A stretch of DNA of 64,000 nucleotides from Clostridiales bacterium. Lineage in GTDB: Bacteria > Bacillota > Clostridia > Lachnospirales > Lachnospiraceae. Position numbers and translations under genes: made by a program. The DNA is taken from contig JALEHN010000059.1 in assembly GCA_022770525.1 (NCBI GenBank), forward strand, positions 1 through 64,000. The letters run 5' to 3'. The notes under the pieces are model-generated. The model did not search any database and was not told the origin of the DNA. It was given only the letters and a program-made list of their open reading frames with translations. Shown piece after piece: positions 1 to 8,691 of this stretch; within the stretch, counting starts at the first letter, position 1; every line of letters begins with the position of its first letter.

Positions 1-1402
1 CGGAATGATCTGCCGCTTCCTTCGGATTGGCGCATGACAATACCGTTGCAACCACCATACATAATAATCCTGTAATGGCCATAGAACAGATCGTAATCAA
101 GCTCTTTTTCTTATTTCCCGCAAGATGGACCATGGCAAGACAAGTGACGGTAATATCAGAGTATCCTTTTCTGATTTTTTTCTTTGTCTGTTCACTCCGG
201 TATCGCATAGCTTCCACTTCAGAGACCTTCGCAGCGATTCCCATAGGGCGAAGTAGTGACAGGAAAACCGTAAGCATCGCAACTCCGATTGCGAGCAGAT
301 AGATCCACGGAACAATCAGCTTAATTTCTCCTCTTTGAATCAGTTCCTGAATCGTAGACATCATCATATTCTCATTCTGGTACAGCTTGAAAATACATCC
401 AAATACGTATCGGGCTAACAGAGAACCCGTCAAAAGTCCGAGTGGAACTGCGATTGCGTCAACAAGAAATCCTTCCAGCAAAACGATTCTTCGAAGCTGT
501 CCTGTCGTCGCTCCGATTGCTTTGATTTTTCCGAATTCCTGAATCCTTTCCCCCATGGAAATATAGTAAATACTATAAATCGTGATCATCCCTGCCATGA
601 TAATAATCAGTATGATCAGAAACATAATCGGTATAAAGGAAGGATCCACATAATTAGCCCATAAATAATCATCATTGATTCTGTAATCCTGTTCAGAAAC
701 ATTAAACTGTTTTGCTAACTGCTTTATACTGCTTTCAATCCTATCCGTATCATTTGCATACGTCGTATCAATCTGAAACAAAAAACGGTAACCGATCTGG
801 TCTGACGGAATTTCTTCATTCAAAAATGCTTTTGATACCAGCGAAGTATAAGACTTTTGTTCCTTATTTGTTTCCGTATCAGGGAGAAATCCGCAAATCA
901 CAAAGTCTTTCTTCTGTATAAAATCCAGACTTCCATTTCTATACACCTGATATAGAATTGTGACAGTATCACCGATTTCTCCTGACAGAGAGAGTGACTC
1001 TAAGATTCCTCTCGACACAACAATCTCATTTTCTGCTTCCGGCAATCTTCCTTCCGAAAGTTTTGTCTTATACATTTCAATTGCCTGCGCATCCATATAG
1101 AGCATAGAAATATTCGTATCATCAGCCGCCATGTATCCAAGATCACCACGCAGGCCATATCTCTCTACCAAATGGTGCGAAGCCAGTTTTGTCACAGTAT
1201 CTTCCGGCACATTTTGAAATAAGGCATGCCATGTCGGGTACACTTTATTGACGGCCGCCTTTTGACTATTGATCAGATCCATTCCCATCGTCGGGACGAG
1301 AAACAGTAATAAAGTCGTAAGAAAAATCGCAATTCCGGTTAATACATTTTTACTTTTATGATATTTCATATTTGATAAAGCAATTTTAAATACCATACTC
1401 AT
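1..1402 (-). CDS. FtsX-family ABC transporter permease (3' end outside window)
   Basis: Reading the complement from 1402 gives an uninterrupted frame of about 467 codons running off the left edge, so the C-terminus is missing. A membrane segment lies near residues 20-40, followed by a large extracellular region of roughly 220 residues (MacB_PCD-like) and then a cluster of membrane segments containing the FtsX signature around ISMGERIQEFGKIKAIGAT. A further membrane segment appears near the cut end, as expected for permeases of 700-800 residues or more. The start overlaps the stop of the ATPase gene by ATGA, so the two are translationally coupled. Together they should form an exporter of the peptide or antibiotic-resistance type controlled by the adjacent two-component genes. 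The substrate cannot be read from sequence. Confidence 0.9.
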   Translation of the reverse strand, partial: MSMVFKIALSNMKYHKSKNVLTGIAIFLTTLLLFLVPTMGMDLINSQKAAVNKVYPTWHALFQNVPEDTVTKLASHHLVERYGLRGDLGYMAADDTNISMLYMDAQAIEMYKTKLSEGRLPEAENEIVVSRGILESLSLSGEIGDTVTILYQVYRNGSLDFIQKKDFVICGFLPDTETNKEQKSYTSLVSKAFLNEEIPSDQIGYRFLFQIDTTYANDTDRIESSIKQLAKQFNVSEQDYRINDDYLWANYVDPSFIPIMFLIILIIIMAGMITIYSIYYISMGERIQEFGKIKAIGATTGQLRRIVLLEGFLVDAIAVPLGLLTGSLLARYVFGCIFKLYQNENMMMSTIQELIQRGEIKLIVPWIYLLAIGVAMLTVFLSLLRPMGIAAKVSEVEAMRYRSEQTKKKIRKGYSDITVTCLAMVHLAGNKKKSLITICSMAITGLLCMVVATVLSCANPKEAADHS

Positions 1403-2073
1403 GATTTTCTCACCACCCTGCCATCTTCAATAACTACCACAACATCTGCCATTTGTGCGATGGTCTCATCATGTGTAATCATCACTAATGTCTGATTAAA
1501 ATCTTTGACACATTTTTTCAGCAGAGCCATCACTTCCAGCTCCGTTTTAGAATCAAGATTTCCTGTCGCTTCATCCGCCAAAATAATGGCCGGCGAGCTT
1601 ACTAAAGCCCTTGCGATGGCAACTCTCTGCTTTTGTCCCCCGGATAATGTATTTGGCATAGCTTCCGTCTTATTCTCAAGTCCGATCTGTTCCAGTATTT
1701 TCATGACATCATCTTTATTTACTTTTCTTCCGTCAAGTCCCATCGGAAGAACAACATTTTCCCATACATTTAACGACGGAATCAGATTATAGTCCTGAAA
1801 GATAAAACCAATCTTTTTCCTTCGAAAAACAGCCAGCTGATTTCCCTTAAGTTCAAAAAGCTTCTTTCCATCTATGATGACTTCTCCCGAATCCGGTCGG
1901 TCCAGACCACCCATAATCTGAAGCAATGTCGACTTTCCGGAACCGGAACGACCGACAATCGCTGTGAATTTTCCTCTCTCGATCTCCAGGTTCGTGTGAT
2001 CTACTGCTTTGACAACATTTTCACCGACATAATAATACTTTACCAAATCCGATATTTTTACGATTGCACCCAT
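1399..2073 (-). CDS. ABC transporter ATP-binding protein, MacB/LolD type
   Basis: A 224-residue cytoplasmic ATPase energising the FtsX permease encoded just downstream. Walker A GRSGSGKST is at residues 41-49, the signature LSGGQ at 143-147 and Walker B ILADEAT at 164-170, followed by the D-loop GNLDSK. Length and motif layout match the single-domain ATPases of MacB, LolD and Bce-type exporters. The gene has its own promoter region at about 2090-2220, where TTACA repeats suggest activation by the neighbouring OmpR-type response regulator. The stop overlaps the permease start. Family assignment is certain; the transported substrate is unknown. Confidence 0.95.
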   Translation of the reverse strand: MGAIVKISDLVKYYYVGENVVKAVDHTNLEIERGKFTAIVGRSGSGKSTLLQIMGGLDRPDSGEVIIDGKKLFELKGNQLAVFRRKKIGFIFQDYNLIPSLNVWENVVLPMGLDGRKVNKDDVMKILEQIGLENKTEAMPNTLSGGQKQRVAIARALVSSPAIILADEATGNLDSKTELEVMALLKKCVKDFNQTLVMITHDETIAQMADVVVVIEDGRVVRKS

Positions 2074-2190
2074 GATTATGTCCCTCCTTCTAAAGCTTTG
2101 ATACTTGTAGCCGCTGTTTGCTGCCGGGTATATCCGGCATTAACCGTGTTTCTTTTTAATCTTTGATACTCTTATCTTATCTCCCGGACA

Positions 2191-2234
2191 TTACAAAACC
2201 CTTACAAAAACTATTACAGTTTTGTAAGGGTTTT
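2191..2234 (-). promoter_or_regulatory. Repeated TTACA boxes and 15-bp inverted repeat before the ABC exporter
   Basis: Three TTACA boxes at 2191, 2202 and 2214 are spaced 11 and 12 bases, the helical spacing used by OmpR-family regulators. They lie upstream of the ATPase gene, with a possible -10 element (complement of the cttatctt tract near 2171-2178) on the downstream side. The same stretch contains a perfect 15-bp inverted repeat (2195-2209 with 2220-2234), which could also end transcription of the upstream kinase gene. The operator role is inferred from spacing and context. Confidence 0.5.
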
Positions 2235-2262
2235 GCCTGTCTCCGAATAATTACCTTATTTT

Positions 2263-3039
2263 TCAATCATCGGATAACGGAAGCATGATCTGAAAGACTG
2301 CTTCGCTAATCGTCTTCCGAATACTGCATTTTTCACATTTGATCTGAATCATACTGCTTTCAAGCCGGGAAAGCTTCACCAGCTCATCAAGCAGCACTTC
2401 CATCTTATGTATTTCCCGTGTTTCAGTTTCAATAAATGACTGCCTTTCTTCCTCAGATAAATCTGAAGACAATGACAACTCATGACTCATTCTTATAGAG
2501 GCCAGTGGTGTTTTTAACTGATGTGAAATATCTGTAATCAATGCTTTTGTACTATTTTCTTACTGCGCCAGCCGCTCTTTCAGATCAGAAAAGTAATAGC
2601 CTAAGTCTCTCAATTTATCACACACATCTGCAAATTTCGGCGAACTGCTTTCCTCAGGTAACGGAACCATATCCACATTGCCATTCTGAAAACGGAGCAA
2701 CTGTTCATATATGTAATCCAATTCATTTTCTGCTTCTGTAATCTCTCGTTTATTTGCGGAAGTTAATAAAAAATATGTACCAGTCAGGGCAATCACTGTC
2801 AAAACCACAGCAACCGGCATCATCAAAAAATCTATTTGAATGTTCTTACCTGCATAATAGGAAATATTCTCACTGAGTTCATCTGCAAGCTCCGGATAAA
2901 TAATGGACAATTCTTCCTTCTGGTCTTCAAAGATTTTTTTCTCATACAATACTTTACAGAAAAAAACAGCTGCCAACAGAGCCATAACACCTAAAATCAA
3001 ACATATGAATTTTATTTTTTGTTTACCTTTTCTGTCCAT
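2263..3039 (-). pseudogene. Sensor histidine kinase, nonsense-interrupted and lacking its ATPase domain
   Basis: The N-terminal part (3039 down to 2560) has two membrane segments around a short extracellular loop and a linker. A TAA at 2562-2560 then interrupts the frame; the same frame continues without shift through the dimerisation/phosphoacceptor box DISHQLKTPLAS and the conserved region after it. The reading frame stops at 2263, before any N, G1 or G2 box, so the HATPase_c domain is absent. Both lesions argue against a working kinase. The start overlaps the response-regulator gene (3012-3686). Restart at a TTG at 2541 could produce a 92-residue H-box fragment, but it could not autophosphorylate. 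The response regulator and exporter remain intact. Confidence 0.85.
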
Positions 3040-3686
3040 AAATATCCAAGCCCCCTTACATTTTCTATACTGTCTGTTCCGAGCTTATTTTTAAGACGGC
3101 TGATATTTACTGCGACTGTGTTATCATCCACAAACTGCCCGTCAAGCCCCCATACCTTTTCCAGAATACTTTCCCTGGACAGTATATGTCCTGCATTTTC
3201 AAGGAATAAAATCAAAAGCTGTAACTCCGTTTTACTTAATGCAATCAAGACTCCGGCTTTTTTCACCTGCATATCATTTGCAAATACTTCAATGTCACCT
3301 GAAATATACACCCCTTCTTCATGATGACCTAATCTTCTCATAAAAGCATTGACTTTGGATGTAAGAATGTTGACCGAAAAAGGCTTTGTAATATAGTCGT
3401 CCGCGCCTGTATCATATCCATTGACAATGTCTATTTCCTGATCCATTGCAGTTAAATAAATCAAAACCGCATTGCTTTTTTCTCTTACCGCTTTCCCAAA
3501 ATCCAAACCATTGCCATCCGGTAAAGTAATATCACTAATAACAAAATCAATATTTTCTTTGCAAAATATTGATTTTGCTTCCAAGATCGTACATGCTGAA
3601 AACACATGATATCCTTCCTTGCCAAGCTTCAGACTGATGCCCCGATTTAAGTTTTCATCATCTTCAAGCAATAAAATACTTTTCAT
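3012..3686 (-). CDS. OmpR/PhoB-family response regulator
   Basis: A 224-residue regulator with an N-terminal receiver domain (1-115) and a winged-helix DNA-binding domain (about 125-222). Receiver residues are intact: acidic pocket E8-D9-D10, phospho-acceptor D52 in SDITLPDGNG, T79 and K101 in TKPFS. It is first in an operon with the broken kinase gene, which starts inside its 3' end. The usual role is to activate the exporter genes 1-2073; the TTACA boxes at 2191-2218 are a plausible binding site. With the kinase disrupted, it may be silent, act without phosphorylation or be fed by another kinase. Confidence 0.95.
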   Translation of the reverse strand: MKSILLLEDDENLNRGISLKLGKEGYHVFSACTILEAKSIFCKENIDFVISDITLPDGNGLDFGKAVREKSNAVLIYLTAMDQEIDIVNGYDTGADDYITKPFSVNILTSKVNAFMRRLGHHEEGVYISGDIEVFANDMQVKKAGVLIALSKTELQLLILFLENAGHILSRESILEKVWGLDGQFVDDNTVAVNISRLKNKLGTDSIENVRGLGYLWTEKVNKK

Positions 3687-3773
3687 CTCATTCTCCTTCC
3701 ATAACCCTATGCCCCTATTCTACAATATTTTTCTCCTGTTGTATATCCGAAAAGGCTGCCCGACACACACTTC

Positions 3774-3917
3774 GTTACAGTACAGTTACAGTACACACCC
3801 TGTGCGTACTGTAACCGATTTTGGCCATGCTTCGCATTTAAAATGGCCAAAATCCGAAGCCAAAAGAATTTCATACGGTAATTTCGGTACCGAAATTACC
3901 TACCTGTGTACTGTAAC
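3774..3917. repeat. Intergenic repeat family R1, complete copy with 13-bp terminal inverted repeats
   Basis: The element is bounded by GTTACAGTACACA (3785-3797, with a partial extra GTTACAGTAC just before it) and its exact inverse TGTGTACTGTAAC (3905-3917). Inside are an inverted repeat around TTTTGGCCAT / ATGGCCAAAA (3829-3856) and a perfect 24-bp palindrome at 3877-3900 centred on GGTACC. It codes for nothing convincing and abuts the stop codon of the NagA-like gene (3920-3922). Part of it, including the palindrome, recurs at 7228-7306, and a decayed piece occurs at 15626-15660. This looks like a non-autonomous mobile or REP-type repeat. Confidence 0.75.
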
Positions 3918-3919
3918 GT

Positions 3920-5197
3920 TTAGTGTGAGTCTCTAAAATGTATATAACTGTCATTCATAAATGTAGCGATTAAGCTTCCGTCATTGGATAAAACATTAAA
4001 ATCTGAATCAAAGCCTTCTTTGATATGACCTTTACCGTGAAGGTCAAGTAAGTCGGCAGGTGCCGATGAAGCCATATAAGTGATTTCTTCCAGCGGGATA
4101 TTGTGTTCGCATGCCAGTGTATGAACCATTTTGTAAATTGGTGTTATGCTGCCTGCAAACAGGTTCTTGCCCGGCAGCAGTGCTACATCCTCTGTGACAT
4201 CAACAAGTGTTCCGTCTGTACGGCTTCCAAGGTAATATTGACCCGGCGGCATACCGGCTGCGCGAAGGGCGTCTGAAACGAGACATATTTTTTGATACCC
4301 CTTGCATTTGTAAATCAGGTCGAACAGTTCCCGTGGGACATGGCAATTGTCTGCAATGACTTCACAAAATAAATGTGGGGACAAAAGACCGATTTGCGTT
4401 AATCCGATATGCTTTTGTGGAGTGTTCCTCCTTGAAATCCCGGAAGAACAACAGTAAATGTGGGTGACAGAAGCCATATGATGATTGATCGCTTCATAAA
4501 CTTCCGTATCTATGGCACTGTCATGGCCGCCGCTGATTGTAATATGATGATCGTAACAAAAGTCCATAAGACGGGCAATCCCCGAAACATCAGGTGAAAC
4601 GGTCATTAGTTTTATCAAATGATGATATTGTTCTAAAAACTTTAAGTGCTCATCGGTCGGTTCAAGAAGATCTTTGGAAGGCTGTGCCCCTGCGGCGGCT
4701 GCTGATAAAAACGGACCTTCCATATGGATACCGGGAATCGTCACCGGAACAGAAGGTGTGAAATCCTTAAGCGCATTAAAAACATCAACATATGACGTTA
4801 AAGGTGCTGTCATTGTTGTGGGAAGGAAAGTAGTGACACCGTGCTCTGCATGAAAACGGGCGATTGTATCCAGGGCTTCCTTTGTACCATCCATGGCATC
4901 TGCCATCATAGCGCCGTGATTATGAATATCAATAAAACCAGGTGCTATGTAATATTGATATTCAAGATCAAGGGTCATGTTTTGTATAAAAGATAAATCA
5001 AGCGCCGATCCGGGAGAAGAAGTAAGCAGATTTTTTAATTGCTTCAGTGTAAAAACATTGTTGTCTTCTTGTCCATAGGAGATGGTATCTTTTATGAAGG
5101 AAGGCTTTACTGAAACTATTTTACCGTTGTCTGTATGTACACTGTAATTTTCCATACGATGTCCATCAGTAAGTATTTTTGCATTGATGATTTTCAT
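3920..5197 (-). CDS. Divergent NagA-like amidohydrolase (putative N-acetyl-sugar deacetylase)
   Basis: A 425-residue cytoplasmic metalloenzyme of the amidohydrolase superfamily, NagA branch. Metal and catalytic residues are visible: H92 and H94 in DIHNHG, E160 in HMEGPF, H225 in SGGHDS, H246 in VTHIY and D309 in LVSDA. True NagA removes acetate from N-acetylglucosamine-6-phosphate. Here the substrate-side NAM motif after the second histidine is replaced by CCSSG, and about 35 extra residues (about 40-75) precede the HNHG motif, so the substrate may differ. The start overlaps the stop of the URO-D-family gene (ATGA), implying a two-gene operon. The gene ends two bases from repeat R1. Confidence 0.8.
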   Translation of the reverse strand: MKIINAKILTDGHRMENYSVHTDNGKIVSVKPSFIKDTISYGQEDNNVFTLKQLKNLLTSSPGSALDLSFIQNMTLDLEYQYYIAPGFIDIHNHGAMMADAMDGTKEALDTIARFHAEHGVTTFLPTTMTAPLTSYVDVFNALKDFTPSVPVTIPGIHMEGPFLSAAAAGAQPSKDLLEPTDEHLKFLEQYHHLIKLMTVSPDVSGIARLMDFCYDHHITISGGHDSAIDTEVYEAINHHMASVTHIYCCSSGISRRNTPQKHIGLTQIGLLSPHLFCEVIADNCHVPRELFDLIYKCKGYQKICLVSDALRAAGMPPGQYYLGSRTDGTLVDVTEDVALLPGKNLFAGSITPIYKMVHTLACEHNIPLEEITYMASSAPADLLDLHGKGHIKEGFDSDFNVLSNDGSLIATFMNDSYIHFRDSH

Positions 5198-6207
5198 AAT
5201 GAAACTCCTTTAGCAGCTTTAACCATGGCAAGAAGATTTTCAGGCGGTATGTCCGGTGTGACACCGTGGGAAGGCGAAAGAATATAACCGCCGTTTTTTG
5301 CCATGATGTCAATAACTTCACATGTTTTATCATAGACCTGTGCCGGTGTCGCATACGGCAGGAACTGCTGGGTGCTGACGGCACCGTAAAACGTAAGGTC
5401 ATTGCCATATTCTCTTTTTAATTTTTTCAGATCGTAGATTTCAGGCTGCACGGTGTTGTAGACATCAACGCCCATTTCAATTAAGTCAGGCATCAGGTCC
5501 CATATATCGCCGCAGCTGTGAACGACAACATATTTCCCTTTGCTTTTGACTTTTTCAATCATCTGTTTCATGCCGGGCTTAATGAAGCGCCGCCATCTGT
5601 CCGGGCCGGTAATTGTGCCCCGCTGCTGGCCCCAGTCATCGCCAAAATAAACGGCATCAAAATCATGATCCAGAATGTGATCCAGTAATTTCATATGATG
5701 TTCAAGAATATGTACAAAAATATCATCAACAAATTCCTCATCAACGATCATGTCAGCCAGAAGATTTTCCATGCCCCGAAGACTCCAGGCACGTTCAAAG
5801 TAACACATACCGATGCTGAACATCGTAAAGAAATCATTGTTTTTGGAATGAAGTGTTTGACATACTTCATCAGCAAGTTGGTAATCAGGTTCGGGAAATG
5901 TATAACCGTTTAAATCGTAAGCTGCAAAAAGAGGATATTTCACAATGTGTCCTACATCACCGCCGTCATTGGAGGTGTGCCATGTCACACCAAAATGGTC
6001 AAGGGTATTATCGGTACCGTCACCGACAGGCGTATTCTTTTTATACAGACCACGATAGAGGTGGTTTTCAAGACACTGGTCAATATCACTGCAATTTGTT
6101 AAATTTTTAAGTGCTTTGGCAGCACCGCTTGTCAGTTCAAAACTCCATGGAACAATATTGGAAGTCTGATGAGCGATTGCGCGGTAAACTCTTTCTTTTT
6201 TGTGCAT
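5194..6207 (-). CDS. URO-D superfamily protein (methyltransferase-like), function unknown
   Basis: A 337-residue TIM-barrel protein of the uroporphyrinogen decarboxylase superfamily. It carries the H-x-C pair (H230, C232 in VVHSCGD) used for zinc by corrinoid-linked methyltransferases such as MtaA and MtbA. The usual third zinc Cys near the C-terminus seems replaced in the segment SPSHGVTPDIPPEN. True haem-pathway decarboxylase residues are not evident, so a role in haem synthesis is unlikely. No corrinoid protein gene is nearby. It precedes the NagA-like gene in an ATGA-overlapping operon and is divergent from an AraC regulator. Many gut Firmicutes encode such proteins beside sugar genes; the reaction is not known. 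Confidence 0.75.
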   Translation of the reverse strand: MHKKERVYRAIAHQTSNIVPWSFELTSGAAKALKNLTNCSDIDQCLENHLYRGLYKKNTPVGDGTDNTLDHFGVTWHTSNDGGDVGHIVKYPLFAAYDLNGYTFPEPDYQLADEVCQTLHSKNNDFFTMFSIGMCYFERAWSLRGMENLLADMIVDEEFVDDIFVHILEHHMKLLDHILDHDFDAVYFGDDWGQQRGTITGPDRWRRFIKPGMKQMIEKVKSKGKYVVVHSCGDIWDLMPDLIEMGVDVYNTVQPEIYDLKKLKREYGNDLTFYGAVSTQQFLPYATPAQVYDKTCEVIDIMAKNGGYILSPSHGVTPDIPPENLLAMVKAAKGVSL

Positions 6208-6365
6208 TGTTTAAGCCTCCTTGATGTGTATGCTGTATTGATTTAAGATCAGTCATGAAGTAACTGTTTATATAATTAATATATAAATTATTTACGAAAA
6301 AGTCGTGTACTATCTTAAGAATTTAGTGTATTATTTTCTTATAAAGATCAGGAGGCGTACAATCT

Positions 6366-7223
6366 ATGTATGTAAGAAATGATACGGTGGAAATGGATCA
6401 GGAATTTCCGATGCATATCAATAAGACGTGGCTTAAAAAGGAAGATTTTATGTTTCCGTATTATCATGAGCATGATTTTTATGAGATCAGCTGTGTCCTT
6501 GATGGCAAAGGGACGATGATGGTCGGCGGCAGAAGGTATGAGCTTGTGCCCGGAGATGTGGTTATATTTAATCAGCATGAAGTTCACGGCTGGCAGGTCA
6601 GAGAACAGGATTTAAGATTGTTTGTATTAACTTTTAAAAGTCAGCTGATTTTTGATAAGGTTAGTTTGTTTGATTATGAATATCTGAAGTTTTTTGAAGA
6701 AAGCGGCAGTCATTTTATCAATAAAATTGATAAAGAAGAACCGTATGCAAAAAAAATCTATCTTGTACTGGAAGATATTTATAATGAGTGGCTCCATGAT
6801 GAAATCGGCCGGCGCATGATGATGAAATCCTATGTGCTGCGGATATTGACAATGCTGACAAGACATTATAAAAACACGCCGAAAAGTGCGGAATACAGCA
6901 ACGAAAAGAATAAGCATATGGAAAGGCTTGCATCAGTGCTTGATTATATCAGCAATCATTACGGCGAAAAGATTACCCTTGAACAGGCGGCATCGAAAGC
7001 ATATATGAGTACGACTTATTTTTCGGGCTTTTTTAAGAGAACGATGGGCGAGACATTCAGCGAATATCTGATCAGACTGCGCGTATATAAAGCATATGAA
7101 ATGCTGAAAAGCCGGAAAATGACAGCTGTAGATGTTGCGGAAGCATGCGGTTTTAATAATATGTCCAATTTTTACAGAGCCTATAAAAAGGTTATGGGGA
7201 CAACCCCCGGCAATTATAAATAG
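6366..7223 (+). CDS. AraC-family regulator with cupin sensor domain
   Basis: A 285-residue regulator. Residues about 15-150 form a cupin-like effector domain (HEHDFYEISCVLDGKG, then the turn GDVVIFNQHEVHGW), and residues about 190-285 hold the double helix-turn-helix of AraC proteins ending in the typical NMSNFYRAYKKVMGTTP. AGGAGG at 6350-6355 sets the ATG start. The gene is divergent from the URO-D/NagA operon across 158 bases, so it most likely controls that operon. It could conceivably also act on the downstream sulfoquinovose operon, but that operon is separated by a repeat and has its own promoter. Confidence 0.9.
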   Translation: MYVRNDTVEMDQEFPMHINKTWLKKEDFMFPYYHEHDFYEISCVLDGKGTMMVGGRRYELVPGDVVIFNQHEVHGWQVREQDLRLFVLTFKSQLIFDKVSLFDYEYLKFFEESGSHFINKIDKEEPYAKKIYLVLEDIYNEWLHDEIGRRMMMKSYVLRILTMLTRHYKNTPKSAEYSNEKNKHMERLASVLDYISNHYGEKITLEQAASKAYMSTTYFSGFFKRTMGETFSEYLIRLRVYKAYEMLKSRKMTAVDVAEACGFNNMSNFYRAYKKVMGTTPGNYK

Positions 7224-7227
7224 AATA

Positions 7228-7306
7228 GAAAACGGCCAAAATCCGAAGCAAAAAGACTTTCATAAGGTAATTTCGGTACCGAAATTACCAAACTGTGTAC
7301 AGTAAC
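7228..7306. repeat. Intergenic repeat family R1, half copy
   Basis: This copy keeps the GGCCAAAATCCGAAGC block, the perfect 24-bp palindrome (7266-7289) and a right end TGTGTACAGTAAC (7294-7306), in the same orientation as the complete copy at 3774-3917. The left terminal repeat is absent. The two copies bracket the NagA/URO-D/AraC block. It lies directly after the AraC stop codon, and the consensus promoter of the next operon follows 43 bases later. Confidence 0.75.
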
Positions 7307-7348
7307 AAGTAATATGCCTTAATAATTAAAATGGTTAATTAAATGTTG

Positions 7349-7377
7349 TTGACATATGTACAGACTTGCACTATAAT
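7349..7377 (+). promoter_or_regulatory. Consensus sigma-A promoter of the sulfoquinovose catabolic operon
   Basis: TTGACA (7349-7354) and TATAAT (7372-7377) are separated by exactly 17 bases, a perfect sigma-70/sigma-A promoter. It would start a leader of about 90 bases before the alcohol dehydrogenase gene at 7473. Such a strong promoter is probably held off by a repressor; the ROK protein at 14234 is the nearest candidate, but no clear operator was found. Confidence 0.85.
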
Positions 7378-7472
7378 TTACATATAAATATTGAAAAAGT
7401 ATAAGAAAGATACAAATTGTACAAAAGGTATTAATTAAATGAAACAATAAATGATATGGGAGTGATACGAAC

Positions 7473-8594
7473 ATGAAAGAAAAATTCACCTATTGTATGC
7501 CGACAAGGGTTTGCTTCGAGGCGGGAATTTCAAAAAAAGTCGCACAGTTTATCAAGGGCGATAATGTGCTGATTATTTCGGACCCTTTCCTTTTTAATAA
7601 CGGTGTGGCTAAAGCCATCGGCGACAGTATGGCAGATAAGAACGTTGCCTACTTTTCCGATATTGAGCCGAATCCATCCTGCGAAAGCGTTGATGCGGCT
7701 GCGAAAGTGGCACGTGATATCAAAGCTGATTGTGTCATCGGACTTGGCGGAGGAAGCTCATTGGATGTTTCAAAAATTGTTTCATGTCTTGTGACAAATG
7801 AGGGCAGCATCTACGATTATTACAGCGGTGGTACGAGAACGTTAAAACCGAGACAGACGACACTGATCTGTATACCGACAACGGCAGGTACCGGCAGTGA
7901 AGTGACAAACGTCGGCGTGTTTACAAATAAAAAAACACATATTAAAATGCCGTTTGTAACCAATGAATTCTGGCCTGATTATGCGGTGATCGATGCTGAA
8001 CTTACATATACACTGCCGCCTTCTGTGACTGCATCAACCGGTATGGATGCATTCTGTCATGCCATTGAAGCATACTGGAATAAGGAGTCCGTTCCGATTT
8101 GTGACTTTTTAAGTCTCGGAGCATTGAAACTGATTCTTGAAAATATAAAGAAAGCTTATGATGAACCGGAAAATACCGCAGCCAGAGGCAATATGATCCT
8201 TGCCGCGCTGATCGCCGGTATTTCATTCAGCCAGACACGGACGACCGGTATTCATGCCATAAGCTTCCCTCTGACAACAGAGTTTGGCGCAAGTCACGGA
8301 ACGGCTTGTTCTATTACACTTCCTGCATTTATTAAAATCAGTCAGGAGCAGGAACCTGAAAAAATGAAGACCCTTGCCAATTATCTCGGCTATGATACTG
8401 TGGATGCACTGGCAAAGGGTGTGGAAGAGCTTATGGTCAGCATGAATATGCCTGTGAGACTTCATCAGATCGGTGTTAAAGAATCTGATCTTTTGCACAT
8501 TACAGAGGTCGGACTCGGCGCCGCGATTATTCAGCTGACACCGGCAGTGATGAATAAAGATACGGTTTATGCACTGCTTAAATCAATTCTTTGA
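7473..8594 (+). CDS. Iron-containing alcohol dehydrogenase, candidate sulfonate-aldehyde reductase
   Basis: A 373-residue group III alcohol dehydrogenase. The NAD site GGGSS lies at residues 92-96, and the iron ligands are D192, H196 ([12 protein letters not shown]), H261 and H275. It is the first gene of a run with split transketolase, isomerase and transaldolases. In the sulfo-transketolase pathway an enzyme of this family reduces sulfoacetaldehyde to isethionate, re-oxidising NADH; in transaldolase routes the matching step reduces sulfolactaldehyde to dihydroxypropanesulfonate. Either would serve as the fermentative electron sink. Family assignment is firm. The substrate is inferred from the sulfoquinovosidase in the same locus and must be tested. 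Confidence 0.9.
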   Translation: MKEKFTYCMPTRVCFEAGISKKVAQFIKGDNVLIISDPFLFNNGVAKAIGDSMADKNVAYFSDIEPNPSCESVDAAAKVARDIKADCVIGLGGGSSLDVSKIVSCLVTNEGSIYDYYSGGTRTLKPRQTTLICIPTTAGTGSEVTNVGVFTNKKTHIKMPFVTNEFWPDYAVIDAELTYTLPPSVTASTGMDAFCHAIEAYWNKESVPICDFLSLGALKLILENIKKAYDEPENTAARGNMILAALIAGISFSQTRTTGIHAISFPLTTEFGASHGTACSITLPAFIKISQEQEPEKMKTLANYLGYDTVDALAKGVEELMVSMNMPVRLHQIGVKESDLLHITEVGLGAAIIQLTPAVMNKDTVYALLKSIL

Positions 8595-8691
8595 TCTGTA
8601 AATATACACGGGGCAAAGGGCGGCAGCATTAAGTATGTCATTTGCTTTGTGATTCATGATGTAAAACGACTAAATATAAAGGAGTATAATA

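Noticed and set aside
2263..2541. The 92-residue H-box fragment as an independent gene
   Set aside because: It is in frame with the upstream kinase fragment, begins at a weak TTG without a good ribosome site, and has no ATPase domain.
5194..6207. Haem-pathway uroporphyrinogen decarboxylase (hemE)
   Set aside because: N-terminal catalytic Arg/Asp features of HemE are not seen, and the His-x-Cys motif points to the methyltransferase-like branch.
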